64,000 nucleotides of DNA. Source: Chitinophaga pendula (GTDB lineage: Bacteria > Bacteroidota > Bacteroidia > Chitinophagales > Chitinophagaceae). Below the pieces are notes generated by a model. That model searched no databases. It had not been told where the DNA came from and was given only the letters and a program-made list of their open reading frames with translations. The position numbers were made by a program, and so were the translations under genes. The stretch is taken from positions 7,117,501 to 7,181,500 of the forward strand of contig NZ_CP077769.1 of NCBI RefSeq assembly GCF_020386615.1, in the 5' to 3' direction. Positions 55,063 to 64,000 of this stretch are shown here, piece by piece (position 1 is the first letter of the stretch; every line of letters begins with the position of its first letter).

Positions 55063-58000
55063 ATGAAGAAACACATCTATTATGCGCTGGCAGTATGCTG
55101 CTGTTTGCTGCTGCTATGCTCCACCACAAATGTTATGGCACAGGCGAAGATCACCGGAAAGGTGACCGATGACGTTGGTGGCAATCCCTTACCTGGTGTA
55201 ACGGTGGCCATTAAAGGCACCAACAAAGGTACTTCTACCAATCCCGAAGGCGTTTTCTCCCTCCCCGCCGCACAGGGAGATGTACTGGTCTTCTCTTTCG
55301 TTGGCTTCGCAACACAAGAAGTAACAGTGTCAGGAAGCACACTCAATGTTAAATTGAGAGAAAAAGTAGGTTCCCTCGAAGAAGTCGTAGTAACAGGTTA
55401 CGCGACACAGAAAAAGAAAGACCTCACCGGCGCCGTATCCGTAGTGAATATGGAGCAGGTGGCAAGACAACCTACCGCGCAGGTAAATAATATGCTGCAA
55501 GGACAGGTGTCAGGTATCACCGTACTGGGATCCGGCCAGCCAGGGCAGGAACCTCAGGTACGTATCCGCGGTCTCAATACCTTCGGTAACAACACACCCC
55601 TCTATGTAGTGGATGGAGTACCTACACAGAACATTGTCGATATCAACCCGAACGATATCGCCAACATGCAGGTCCTCAAAGATGCAGGTGCCGCCTCCAT
55701 ATACGGTGCCCGCGCTGCCAACGGTGTGATCGTGATCAGTACCAAAAAAGGTAGCGGAAAAGTAAAAGTAAACTACGATGCCTACTACGGCACACAACGC
55801 CCTAAAGGTGGCAACGTTTGGGATATCCTCACACCGCAGGAAATGGCAGACCTTAAATGGATGGCACTGAAGAATACAGACCCTACCAAACCTATCGTAG
55901 ATGGGCTGTATGGTAGCGGCGACAGGCCCAGACTGCCAGACTATATCGCTCCGGGTGGTCTCATGGAAGGAGATCCGGCTGTAAACCCCTCTCTCTATTA
56001 TGTAGATCCCAACTATAGAAAATCCGGCGATCTGGACCAGTTCTACCGTATCTCCAAAGCCAATAAAGGGGGCACCGACTGGTTCCACGAAATATTCCGC
56101 CCGGCTCCCATCACCAGCCACAACATCTCTGTAGGTGGCGGCGGAGACCAGGGTAACTACTTCTTGTCCTTCAACTATTTCAACCAACAGGGTACACTCA
56201 GAAATACCTACATGAAACGTTACACCGTGCGTGCCAACAGCTCGTATAATGTACGCAAACACATCCGTATAGGTGAAAATATCGAGTTCTCTGTAATAGA
56301 TAACCCACGCATCAACGCACTGGAAGAGGGGAGCGCCATCGGTATGGCGTTCCGTCAACAACCCATCATCCCCGTACGTGATATCATGGGCAACTTCGCT
56401 GGTTCTTTCAGCACCAACAAAGCACAACTCGGTAACGCCCGTAACCCCGTTGCACTGCTGGATCGTACCAGGAATAACAAAGGTACCGGCAACCGTGTAT
56501 TAGGTAACCTCTACGCAGAAGTAGACTTTCTCAAACACTTCACCGCCCGTACCAGCTTCGGTGGTGAAATATTCTACTCAAAGAGCCGCACCTTCACATT
56601 CCCCGAGTATGAGAACGCAGAGAATAATAAGGTGAACTCCTACTCAGAAAGTACCTCCACCGGCTTCAACTGGACCTGGACCAACACCTTGTCCTATCAC
56701 CAGAACTTCAATCAACAACATGATATCAAAGTATTGGTAGGTACCGAAGCATTCGATAACCAGGGTAGTACAATGGGCGGTACCACACAAGGCTACTTCA
56801 CCTTCAACCCAGACTTTACCACCCTCTCCACCGGTTCCGGTACCCGCGATAACAGCAGCAGCCGCTATACAGATGGTCTGTTCTCCCTGTTCGGTAGACT
56901 CGACTACGTATACCGCGATAAATACCTGCTGGGTGCCCTCATCCGCCGGGATGCATCCTCCCGCTTCGGTGCTAATAACCGCGCTGGTTGGTTCCCCGCA
57001 GTAAGTGCCGGTTGGCGCGTTTCCCAGGAAAATTTCATGAAAGGAGTAGCCTGGATCTCCGACCTGAAACTGAGAGGTGGCTACGGTATCATGGGTAACC
57101 AGATCAACGTAAACGCATCCAATGCCTTCACGCAATATGGCCTGAACAGAAATGGTTCCTTCTACGACATCCTGGGTGCATCAAACTCCCTCACAGAAGG
57201 TTTCTACAAAGTATATATCGGCAACGCTAATGCTAAATGGGAAAACAACATCAACGCCAACATCGGCTTCGATGCGACCTTCTTCAAAGGCAAACTCGAA
57301 GTGAGCGCCGATTACTACCGCAAAGACATCACCGACCTGATATTCAAACCGGAACTGTCAGCTACCCTCGGTCGCCCCACAGCTCCTGACGTGAACATCG
57401 CTAAAATGAGAAATTCCGGTCTGGACCTCTTGATCTCCGGTAACGTCGACCTGGCAAAAGATCTGCACTTCAGAGCAACCGCTACCTTCACTACCTATAA
57501 AAACGAGATCGTAAAAGTATCAGATGATGCCCCTTACTTCGATCAGGAAGCAAGACGCTTCAATGGTAATAATATCATCCGTAATCAGGTAGGTAGCCCC
57601 GTTTCCTCCTTCTTCGGTTATAAGATCATCGGCTTCTGGAACAGCCAGGCCGAGATCGATGCAGCAAATGCAGAAGCCAGAAAAGGTGGAGATCCTAACG
57701 CCATCTATCAGACAGCAGCAGGCATCGGCCGCTTCCGCTACGCAGATACTAACGGCGACGGTCGTATCACACCGGAAGACAGAACCGTTATCGGTAACCC
57801 CAACCCTGACTTCACCTACGGCCTGAACCTCGAACTGAATTACAAAAACTTCGACTTCAGCATATTCCTGTATGGCTCTCAAGGCAATGATATCTGGAAT
57901 AACGTACGCTGGTGGACCGACTTCTACGCTTCCTTCGCTGGGGCAAAAAGCAAAACCGCTTTGTATGATTCCTGGAGACCAGATCATATGAACGCCAAAG

Positions 58001-58305
58001 CTCCCATCCAGGAAAACGATGGTAACTTCAGCACCAACGGTATTCCTAACTCCTACTTCGTAGAAAACGGTTCCTACCTGAGAGCAAAAAATATGATGCT
58101 CGGATATACCTTCCCCAAACCAGTGCTCCAACGTATCGGTATCGAAAAAGTGAGACTGTACGTACAGGCCAGCAACTTGTTCACCATTACCAAATACAAA
58201 GGCATCGATCCTGAAATCACCGGTGGTAACACGAACTTCGGTATAGATGAAGGTACTTATCCTAACCAACGTCAATTCCTGGTAGGTGTAAACGTATCCT
58301 TCTAA
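55063..58305 (+). CDS. SusC/RagA-family TonB-linked outer membrane protein
   Basis: The product is a 1080-residue TonB-dependent transporter. Signal peptide to about residue 26 (VMAQA), then a carboxypeptidase-regulatory-like domain (ITGKVTDDVGGNPLPGVTVAIKG), the TonB-box region (LEEVVVTGYATQKKKDLTG), the plug with PQVRIRGLNTFG and PLYVVDGV, and a long beta-barrel ending in aromatic F (NVSF). It imports oligosaccharides or other large nutrients through the outer membrane with its SusD lipoprotein partner, encoded 79 bp downstream. No SusR-type or sigma/anti-sigma regulator is adjacent. The substrate is unknown; neighbouring genes suggest a glycoside. Confidence 0.96.
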   Translation: MKKHIYYALAVCCCLLLLCSTTNVMAQAKITGKVTDDVGGNPLPGVTVAIKGTNKGTSTNPEGVFSLPAAQGDVLVFSFVGFATQEVTVSGSTLNVKLREKVGSLEEVVVTGYATQKKKDLTGAVSVVNMEQVARQPTAQVNNMLQGQVSGITVLGSGQPGQEPQVRIRGLNTFGNNTPLYVVDGVPTQNIVDINPNDIANMQVLKDAGAASIYGARAANGVIVISTKKGSGKVKVNYDAYYGTQRPKGGNVWDILTPQEMADLKWMALKNTDPTKPIVDGLYGSGDRPRLPDYIAPGGLMEGDPAVNPSLYYVDPNYRKSGDLDQFYRISKANKGGTDWFHEIFRPAPITSHNISVGGGGDQGNYFLSFNYFNQQGTLRNTYMKRYTVRANSSYNVRKHIRIGENIEFSVIDNPRINALEEGSAIGMAFRQQPIIPVRDIMGNFAGSFSTNKAQLGNARNPVALLDRTRNNKGTGNRVLGNLYAEVDFLKHFTARTSFGGEIFYSKSRTFTFPEYENAENNKVNSYSESTSTGFNWTWTNTLSYHQNFNQQHDIKVLVGTEAFDNQGSTMGGTTQGYFTFNPDFTTLSTGSGTRDNSSSRYTDGLFSLFGRLDYVYRDKYLLGALIRRDASSRFGANNRAGWFPAVSAGWRVSQENFMKGVAWISDLKLRGGYGIMGNQINVNASNAFTQYGLNRNGSFYDILGASNSLTEGFYKVYIGNANAKWENNINANIGFDATFFKGKLEVSADYYRKDITDLIFKPELSATLGRPTAPDVNIAKMRNSGLDLLISGNVDLAKDLHFRATATFTTYKNEIVKVSDDAPYFDQEARRFNGNNIIRNQVGSPVSSFFGYKIIGFWNSQAEIDAANAEARKGGDPNAIYQTAAGIGRFRYADTNGDGRITPEDRTVIGNPNPDFTYGLNLELNYKNFDFSIFLYGSQGNDIWNNVRWWTDFYASFAGAKSKTALYDSWRPDHMNAKAPIQENDGNFSTNGIPNSYFVENGSYLRAKNMMLGYTFPKPVLQRIGIEKVRLYVQASNLFTITKYKGIDPEITGGNTNFGIDEGTYPNQRQFLVGVNVSF

Positions 58306-58384
58306 TAAATAGTGACAACAAGGTAGTGATAGTGCCCGGCTACTACTATTAACACAGAGTACCGGCCCATTATTCAAACTAAAA

Positions 58385-60193
58385 ATGCGAAAGATGAAAA
58401 CTTCAAAATATCTGATTATAGGAGCCGTCGCTGTTAGCGGAGTCCTCTTTTCCTGTGGCAAAAGTTTCCTGGAAAGAGAACCACTGGGCGTATTGAAAGA
58501 AGAAGATCTCTACACACGCGATGGCGTACAAAACCTGCTCATCGGTACATACGCCGCATTGAACGGACAACAGCAGGACGTAGCGGCAATCGGCGGCGGT
58601 GGCCCCTGGGAAGCCTCTCCGAGCAACTGGGTATATGGTAGCGTAGCCGCAGGCGACGCACACAAAGGAAGTGATGCCGTAGACCAAGCCCCCATCAACC
58701 AGATCATGAAAGGGCAGTTCGACCCCACCAACGGTTTCTTTAACACCAAATGGAAAGCTACATTTGATGGCGTCGTAAGAGCCAATGTAGTACTGAATAT
58801 CTTATCGAAAGTAAAAAACATCCCCGCAGCCGATGTTACTAACATCACTGCACAAGCCCGCTTCCTGCGCGGACACTACTACTTCGAACTCAAAAAGATG
58901 TTTGGTAAAGTACCCTGGGTAGATGAAACAATGACCGACTTCGCTACCGGTAACTATAAACAACCCAATACAGACGATATCTGGCCTAAGATCGAAGCCG
59001 ATTTCAAATTTGCTTACGATAACCTGCCCGAAACACAACCAGAAGTAGGTAGGGCCAACAAATGGGCAGCCGCCAGCTATCTTGCAAAAACATACGTGTA
59101 TCAACGTAAATATACAGATGCTAAACCCCTCTTCGACCAGATCATCACCAAGGGTAAAACAACCGGTAACAAACCATACGATCTGCTGCCTAAATACTCC
59201 GACAACTTTGATCCGGTTACCAAGAATAACGCAGAGTCTGTATTTGCCATTCAGATGACTGCCAACAACGGAACTAACCAGATCACCAGCTCTAACCAGG
59301 GCGAAATGCTGAACTTCCCGTACAACAGCCCATTCGGTTGCTGCGGATTCTTCCAACCCAGCCAGGACCTCGTGAACTCCTTCCGCACCTCTGCGGCAGG
59401 TTTACCTTTCCTGGATACCTACAACCAGGGTGCAAACCAGGTGAAAAACGACCAGGGCCTCGGCTCTTCCGATCCATTCACGCCAGATGCCGGACCAGTA
59501 GATCCTCGCCTCGATTGGACCGTAGGTCGTCGTGGTCTTCCCTACCTGGATTGGGGTAACCACCCCGGAGCCAGCTGGATCAGAGATCAGGCCTATGCAG
59601 GTCCTTATGGTCCCAAGAAAAACGTATACTGGCAGTATAACCAGGATAAATACAAAGATGCTAACGCCTGGGCGCCGGGTTCCGCAATCAACGTAGTATT
59701 GATCCGCTTTGCTGACGTACTATTGCTGGCCGCCGAAACAGAAGCCGAATTGAATAATCTGGACCAGGCACAGATCTATGTAAACAGGGTAAGACAACGT
59801 GCAGCTAATCCTACAGGTTGGGTGTACAAATACAATGACCCTACCAAACCACTCAATGGATTTTCTAACGTACCCGCTGCCAATTACGTCGTGTCTCCTT
59901 ATCCGGCTGGTGCCTTCACCGGCGGTGGAAAAGACTTCGCATTGAAAGCCATCCGTTTCGAACGTAAACTGGAATTGGGCATGGAAGGTCAGCGCTACTT
60001 CGATATCACCCGCTGGGGTATCGCACAGGATGTGATGACCAAATACTTCACCTACGAATCTACCATTTCCTCCGATGTAAGAGGTGGCGCATTTGTAGCA
60101 AACAGAAACGAGTACTATCCCGTTCCACAACGTCAGATCGACTTGAGCCTGAAAGATGGTAAAGCAACCCTGACACAGAACAAAGGATACTAA
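58385..60193 (+). CDS. SusD/RagB-family nutrient-binding outer membrane lipoprotein
   Basis: The product is 602 residues with lipoprotein signal GVLFSC, followed by GKSFLEREPLG, typical of SusD N-termini. The SusD-like TPR fold is seen in AQARFLRGHYYFELKKMFGKVPWV and DIWPKIEADFKFAYDNLPE; the C-terminal RagB domain includes IRFADVLLLAAETEAEL, AQIYVNRVRQRA and AIRFERKLELGMEGQRYFDITRWG. It caps the SusC barrel and binds substrate on the cell surface. ATG at 58385 is used; one at 58394 is possible. Confidence 0.96.
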   Translation: MRKMKTSKYLIIGAVAVSGVLFSCGKSFLEREPLGVLKEEDLYTRDGVQNLLIGTYAALNGQQQDVAAIGGGGPWEASPSNWVYGSVAAGDAHKGSDAVDQAPINQIMKGQFDPTNGFFNTKWKATFDGVVRANVVLNILSKVKNIPAADVTNITAQARFLRGHYYFELKKMFGKVPWVDETMTDFATGNYKQPNTDDIWPKIEADFKFAYDNLPETQPEVGRANKWAAASYLAKTYVYQRKYTDAKPLFDQIITKGKTTGNKPYDLLPKYSDNFDPVTKNNAESVFAIQMTANNGTNQITSSNQGEMLNFPYNSPFGCCGFFQPSQDLVNSFRTSAAGLPFLDTYNQGANQVKNDQGLGSSDPFTPDAGPVDPRLDWTVGRRGLPYLDWGNHPGASWIRDQAYAGPYGPKKNVYWQYNQDKYKDANAWAPGSAINVVLIRFADVLLLAAETEAELNNLDQAQIYVNRVRQRAANPTGWVYKYNDPTKPLNGFSNVPAANYVVSPYPAGAFTGGGKDFALKAIRFERKLELGMEGQRYFDITRWGIAQDVMTKYFTYESTISSDVRGGAFVANRNEYYPVPQRQIDLSLKDGKATLTQNKGY

Positions 60194-60221
60194 ATAATCA
60201 GTCGCTACATAAGAACTTGAA

Positions 60222-60263
60222 ATACACAAACAGCCGGGATAAGTATCCCGGCTGTTTGTGTAT
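60222..60263 (+). terminator. Terminator after the SusCD pair
   Basis: A perfect 19-bp stem (60222-60240 with 60245-60263) around an AAGT loop, with the core CAGCCGGGAT/ATCCCGGCTG. It ends the SusCD transcript. Confidence 0.85.
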
Positions 60264-60285
60264 CATGAACACCGGCGCGATCCAT

Positions 60286-60293
60286 TACCTTTG
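60286..60293 (+). promoter_or_regulatory. -7 box for the 60315 gene
   Basis: TACCTTTG matches TAnnTTTG and lies 21 bases before the ATG at 60315. The nearest TTG upstream (60256-60258) is 27 bp away, slightly long. Confidence 0.45.
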
Positions 60294-60314
60294 CAAAGCC
60301 AAATCCCTATTATC

Positions 60315-60725
60315 ATGTTTGATTTCATCAGGAAGTATTTTTCCCATAATAAACAGGACGATAAGTATGCCGGTCTTAAGAAGAATGGCAAACAACTGCT
60401 GGCAAGATTTGACGATTTACAGATCATACCATCGGAAGAACAGATAACGTTGCCGATTGAAGATACTACGAGGGTACAAATGTTGGATGCATTGGCTGGC
60501 AAAGAACATTCACAGGAGATCAGAAGAGAGGGTTGTTACCTGGTATACGCATACAAAGATTCCGCCGGTGCCGTCAAAAAACTGGTAAGTCCATATATCG
60601 GAATGGATCATGCAACATTGTCCTTCAAACTGTTGGCGCAGAAAGAAATTTCAATTTATATTAATCCTGTAAATACAGAAGAATATTACTTCGATATAAG
60701 TTTTTTACTTCCCACGTTTCCGTAA
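60315..60725 (+). CDS. Small hypothetical cytosolic protein
   Basis: The product is 136 residues, not recognised. It opens MFDFIRKYFSHNK and contains GLKKNGKQLLARFDDLQIIPSEEQITLPIEDTTRVQMLDALAGK, then a beta-rich half (CYLVYAYKDSAGAVKKLVSPYIGMDHATLSFKLLAQKEISIYI) ending FDISFLLPTFP. There is no signal peptide, membrane segment or metal site. The start is placed at the ATG after a -7 box. It stands between SusD and a cytochrome/FG-GAP lipoprotein. Confidence 0.65.
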   Translation: MFDFIRKYFSHNKQDDKYAGLKKNGKQLLARFDDLQIIPSEEQITLPIEDTTRVQMLDALAGKEHSQEIRREGCYLVYAYKDSAGAVKKLVSPYIGMDHATLSFKLLAQKEISIYINPVNTEEYYFDISFLLPTFP

Positions 60726-60760
60726 CTTCACCCACTTAAATTCATTAAATCCAGATCATT

Positions 60761-62299
60761 TTGAAGCGCAACCAATTTATTATTCTGCTATGCTTCATCA
60801 TTGTCAGCTTTAGTATTACAACGGGTGTGGGTTGTAATAGTGGCCGAAAGAAAAGTAAAGAGGTGCTTAGAGGAGAACAGCTGGCAGCACAAGTGTGTAG
60901 CAGCTGCCATCTGCCGGTTTCACCGGATATGCTGGACAAGAAGACATGGACAGAACATGTGTTACCCGCTATGGCGCCTCATGTCGGTATACAGGTATGG
61001 GGACAGAACCAATATTTCCAGGATATTAAGGCTGGCAGTAAAGCCGTTGTCAGTTATGGAGAATGGATGGCGATCGTTAAATACTTCGAATCAGAAGCAC
61101 CGGATTCTTTGTTGCCGGCACCTTTGCCGGTACCCTACCACGAAGAAGGACAACCTTTCGTCATGAAAGCCCCGCAATGGACAGATACCACGCAGGTAGC
61201 CGGGACAACCATGGTATGGATCGATACGATAAGAAGATATACCTGGTCCGCAGATAACACCGGTCGCCTGTTTCGCTGGAATGCCGCCATGGAAAGCAAA
61301 CAGGTCGCTCAGCTACGCTCGCCCGTAGTGAATATCCTCCCGGCACCGGATGCCATAGACTCTTCCGCACTGATACTCACACTCATCGGTGATATGCGGG
61401 CCACTGATCTGCCGCAGGGAGAAATATTGAAAATGCAGGTCAGCGCCGATACCGCAAAACCATTACAGTCGATGGCCCTCGCTATGCCCCGTCCCCTGCA
61501 GACTGTTCCCTTTGACGGAAATAAAGATGGCCTCACAGACTATATCGTATGCGGTTTCGGGCATAATGCAGGTGGTTTGTACATCCTGCAACGACATGAA
61601 GAAGATGAAGAATTTTCCCGCATTGATCTCCGCGAAGTACCAGGAGCTACCCAGGTGGTAACAGGCGATTTCAACGGAGATGGCTGGCCCGATATCATGG
61701 CCCTATTCGCACATGCCCAAGAAGGAATTTGGATGTTCCTGAATGATGGCAAAGGCGGATACAATACAAAAGAAATATTGCAGTTCCCACCCGTATACGG
61801 ATCAACCAGCTTCCAACTTATAGACTTCAACCACGATGGCCGCCTGGATATGCTATACACCTGCGGCGATAATAGCGACTATTCCATGGTCTTAAAGCCT
61901 TATCATGGAGTTTACCTTTTTGAGAATAAGGGAGATTTTAAATACGAACAGGCGTTCTTTTACCCGGTAAATGGCTGTACCAAAGCGGTCGCAGCAGATT
62001 TTGACGGAGATGGAGACCTGGATATTGTCACGATCGCTTTCTTCTCCGACCTGAAAAACCGGCCGGGAGAGAAATTATTGTATTTTGAACACCAATCGCA
62101 GTGGCGCTTTGTACCTTACACACTCCCCGGACAACGGGAAGGTCGCTGGATCACCATGGACGTTAATGACATAGACGGCGATGGAGACCCCGATGTCGTA
62201 CTAGGGAACTTTTCCCAGGGTTTCATGATCCAGGATGGCCTGACACCTTACTGGAATAAATTCCGGCCCGTATGCTGGCTACAAAATACAACTAGATAA
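60761..62299 (+). CDS. FG-GAP/VCBS-repeat lipoprotein with heme-binding motif
   Basis: The product is 512 residues, starting at a TTG because no in-frame ATG precedes the lipoprotein signal (ITTGVGC). A cytochrome-type motif CSSCH lies near residue 45, followed by WTEHVLPAMAPHVG. The rest is a beta-propeller of calcium-binding repeats: GDFNGDGWPDIM, DFNHDGRLDMLY, ADFDGDGDLDIV and NDIDGDGDPDVVLGNFSQG. The design suggests a secreted, surface-anchored redox or binding protein. It extends the cytochrome theme of the preceding region, but no specific partner can be named. Confidence 0.85.
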   Translation: MKRNQFIILLCFIIVSFSITTGVGCNSGRKKSKEVLRGEQLAAQVCSSCHLPVSPDMLDKKTWTEHVLPAMAPHVGIQVWGQNQYFQDIKAGSKAVVSYGEWMAIVKYFESEAPDSLLPAPLPVPYHEEGQPFVMKAPQWTDTTQVAGTTMVWIDTIRRYTWSADNTGRLFRWNAAMESKQVAQLRSPVVNILPAPDAIDSSALILTLIGDMRATDLPQGEILKMQVSADTAKPLQSMALAMPRPLQTVPFDGNKDGLTDYIVCGFGHNAGGLYILQRHEEDEEFSRIDLREVPGATQVVTGDFNGDGWPDIMALFAHAQEGIWMFLNDGKGGYNTKEILQFPPVYGSTSFQLIDFNHDGRLDMLYTCGDNSDYSMVLKPYHGVYLFENKGDFKYEQAFFYPVNGCTKAVAADFDGDGDLDIVTIAFFSDLKNRPGEKLLYFEHQSQWRFVPYTLPGQREGRWITMDVNDIDGDGDPDVVLGNFSQGFMIQDGLTPYWNKFRPVCWLQNTTR

Positions 62300-62394
62300 C
62301 CTACCGGGGAATAAATAAAAAAAAGTAACCCTACCTATATCATTATATGGTAAATATTCTGGCTAACTTGAATGTTTTAACATACATTCGCTAG

Positions 62395-62586
62395 GAAAAA
62401 AAGGGTTTTATTACTTATATTGCAGTAAGATCCTGCCGAATAGCAGAGAAAGCTAAAGCGCTGAAGAAGTGTTTAGCAGGCAACCATAGAGACTTACATA
62501 TCGTATATAAAGATACTCCTGATGAACTAATCAGGTTTTTAGAATGGCGGAAGGAGAGGCACAAGTTGCCTCTCTTTTATTTTTGA
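62395..62586 (+). ncRNA. Terminator-ended small transcript region, possible sRNA or gene remnant
   Basis: A 400-bp gap contains this candidate unit. It ends in an intrinsic terminator (62554-62574 plus T tract) with no annotated gene in front of it. It contains CCTGC/GCAGG and CCTGAT/ATCAGG stems. The same stretch is open in one frame and reads like protein (KDTPDELIRFLEWRKERHKLP), stopping at 62584-62586, but has no ATG, GTG or TTG start. It may be a truncated gene, a non-canonical small ORF, or a small RNA. Confidence 0.35.
62554..62583 (+). terminator. Intrinsic terminator
   Basis: GAGAGGCA (62554-62561) pairs with TGCCTCTC (62567-62574) around CAAGT and is followed by TTTTATTTTT, a textbook terminator. 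Confidence 0.85.
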
Positions 62587-62705
62587 TCAACAATAAGATA
62601 AATAACCCCGGATTACCCCCCAAAAGGATAATTTTCCCCGTTGTTATAGCAGAATCTGTAACTTTATTCGCTAAATAGCCAGTAACGGAATAATCAATAG
62701 GCGCA

Positions 62706-63596
62706 ATGGAAAACGCATATCACTATGACAAGGAAAAGGTAGAAGCGCTATTATGGGACGTCATTCAACAGCAAAGTACCGACAATGGACTTGCCTGGTT
62801 ACAACAACGCACGGCTAACTGGAAAACCACAGCCGCTGTACAACAGTTTAACCTGACTTTCACCGCTATACCTCGCTTTCTAAGCAAAAATGAAATCACT
62901 GTTTCACCAGAAACAGCAACCGCTCTCCGCCATCTAATCGATGGATATACCATTCATGGCTATACACTCGATCGCCTGGCAAGAGTATGGTGGTTGTTAC
63001 AATTACCTGCTGATGATCGCAAAACTTATACACAAACGATCGAAAACCTGTTTGACGCTGCTGAAATGAACGAGCTGGTCGCCTTATATGGCGCCCTCCC
63101 CCTGCTGGCATGGCCGGAAGCCTGGCGCCTCCGTACCGCTGAAGGGATTCGCTCCAACATCGGTATCGTACTACAGGCTATTATGACAGACAATCCCTAT
63201 CCCGCCCGATACCTGGAAGAACCAGCCTGGAACCAGCTGGTCATGAAGGCATTTTTCACAGAAAAACCTATACACCAGATCTCCGGGCTCGATAAACGGG
63301 CTAACCAGCCACTGGCGGCTACCCTCACCGATTATGCCCATGAAAGATGGGCCGCAGGACGCCCTGTACATCCACAACTCTGGCGACTGGTAGCACCTTT
63401 CATTAACGATAATAACTGGCCGGATATACAACGTATCTGGCAATCCGAAAACAGTATCGAGAAAGAAGCCGCCGCCCTGGCCTGCGCCATGTCTCCATAT
63501 GAACCAGCTCATACCTTGCTGCATCAGGACAAAGCCCTGCAGCAGGAAATCAAAGATGGAACACTTACCTGGGACGCCCTGGCGCCCAGATGCTAA
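62706..63596 (+). CDS. eboA: EboA domain-containing protein
   Basis: The product is a 296-residue soluble protein rich in alpha-helix. The pattern GYTLDRLARVWWLLQLP, LFDAAEMNELVALYGALPLLAWPEAWRLRTAEGIRSN and NPYPARYLEEPAWNQLVMKAFF is characteristic of EboA, the first gene of ebo clusters (eboA-F) found in Bacteroidota, cyanobacteria and some algae. The biochemical role is unknown; ebo clusters have been linked to export or synthesis of a secondary metabolite precursor. It is followed 59 bp later by a TatD-like hydrolase, as expected for eboB, with a short stem-loop in the gap. Confidence 0.78.
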   Translation: MENAYHYDKEKVEALLWDVIQQQSTDNGLAWLQQRTANWKTTAAVQQFNLTFTAIPRFLSKNEITVSPETATALRHLIDGYTIHGYTLDRLARVWWLLQLPADDRKTYTQTIENLFDAAEMNELVALYGALPLLAWPEAWRLRTAEGIRSNIGIVLQAIMTDNPYPARYLEEPAWNQLVMKAFFTEKPIHQISGLDKRANQPLAATLTDYAHERWAAGRPVHPQLWRLVAPFINDNNWPDIQRIWQSENSIEKEAAALACAMSPYEPAHTLLHQDKALQQEIKDGTLTWDALAPRC

Positions 63597-63655
63597 AATA
63601 TTCACGTATTAAACACCCCTGCCAGTTAACACCGGCAGGATAACTATTAATTATT

Positions 63656-64000
63656 ATGTGTTGCAGCCACAATTTGACAGAGAAAGACTTACAACCACTG
63701 TCCTATAGTCCGGCCTACCTCGACAAGATCAAAGGCATGCGATTCTTCGATCCGCATGTTCATATGACCTCCCGTACCACCGACGACTACCAGGCAATGG
63801 CAGATGCAGGGATTGTAGCCATCATAGAACCTTCCTTCTGGTTGGGCCAGCCCCGCACAGGTGTAGATACCTTCCGCGATTACTTCAGCAGCCTCATAGG
63901 ATGGGAACGCTTCCGCTCTTCCCAGTTCGGTATCAAACACTACTGTACCATCGGCCTCAACTCCAAAGAGGCCAACAACGAACGCCTCGCCGAAGCCGTC
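63656..64000 (+). CDS. eboB: TatD-family metal-dependent hydrolase, EboB-like (truncated by window edge)
   Basis: The first 115 codons of a gene running off the right edge. The N-terminus MCCSHNLTEKD leads into MRFFDPHVHMTSRTTDDYQAMADAGIVAIIEPSFWLGQPRTG, where HVH is the amidohydrolase-type metal site of TatD enzymes. Position directly after eboA supports EboB; a prenyltransferase (eboC) and a sugar-phosphate cyclase (eboD) would be expected beyond the window. The two cysteines just after the start are unusual. Confidence 0.8.
   Translation, partial: MCCSHNLTEKDLQPLSYSPAYLDKIKGMRFFDPHVHMTSRTTDDYQAMADAGIVAIIEPSFWLGQPRTGVDTFRDYFSSLIGWERFRSSQFGIKHYCTIGLNSKEANNERLAEAV

Overview
The window looks like chromosomal DNA of a Bacteroidota bacterium, most likely a Chitinophaga-type member of the Chitinophagaceae. 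The evidence is a SusC/SusD pair, many lipoproteins with a Bacteroidota-type lipobox, several matches to the phylum promoter (TTG, about 20 bp, TAnnTTTG), a DUF3127 protein, and housekeeping genes (dnaA, glyA, fabF, a long secA, deoC). I see no rRNA, tRNA, CRISPR array, prophage or insertion sequence. The taxonomic call is inference from gene content.

Layout. 1-11300: an orphan LuxR-type response regulator, a metallophosphatase, two TetR-regulated modules with clear palindromic operators (an MFS exporter with a small HMA-like protein; an FAD monooxygenase with a YdeI-like protein downstream), an MscS channel, an exported formylglycine-generating enzyme and a small membrane protein. 11386-13227: a phosphodiesterase-like/alkaline phosphatase fusion. 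13312-24152: a co-directional minus-strand block of six tandem cytolysin-family (CDC-like) lipoproteins, two short forms flanking four long forms, with an S41 peptidase lipoprotein upstream. 24444-41303: mostly housekeeping (dnaA, DUF3127, FAD oxidoreductase, ABC exporter, nucleotidyltransferase, glyA, M20 hydrolase, SPOR protein, deoC, a third TetR gene, fabF, secA). 42098-60193: an oxidoreductive carbohydrate-use region with a Gfo/Idh dehydrogenase, sugar isomerase-type TIM barrel, cytochrome c, DUF1080 protein, ThuA, two 1135-residue ThuA / PQQ-type sugar dehydrogenase / PKD / cytochrome c / C-terminal domain fusions, a TMEM220-like protein and SusC/SusD. 60315-64000: a small hypothetical gene, a cytochrome/FG-GAP lipoprotein, a terminator-ended small transcript region, and the first two genes of an ebo-type cluster, cut by the window edge.

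How the genes may work together. In the cytolysin block, short forms stop where the pore-forming core ends, and long forms carry an extra C-terminal domain that is more variable than the core; this resembles the long/short two-component CDC-like systems known from Bacteroidota, but with unusual multiplicity and a peptidase next door. In the carbohydrate region, the free ThuA and cytochrome c are homologous to domains inside the fusions, so oxidation of a sugar, electron transfer to heme and processing of the keto-glycoside may occur in one exported polypeptide. LacI-type palindromes upstream of several of these units suggest shared control.

A second structural theme is a family of 11-bp-phased CTAT arrays (4441-4591, 30937-31013, 41675-41740). 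Two of them begin inside the last codons of a minus-strand gene, and two loci 37 kb apart share 27 of 28 bases. All functional calls are from reading the sequence; no database search was run.
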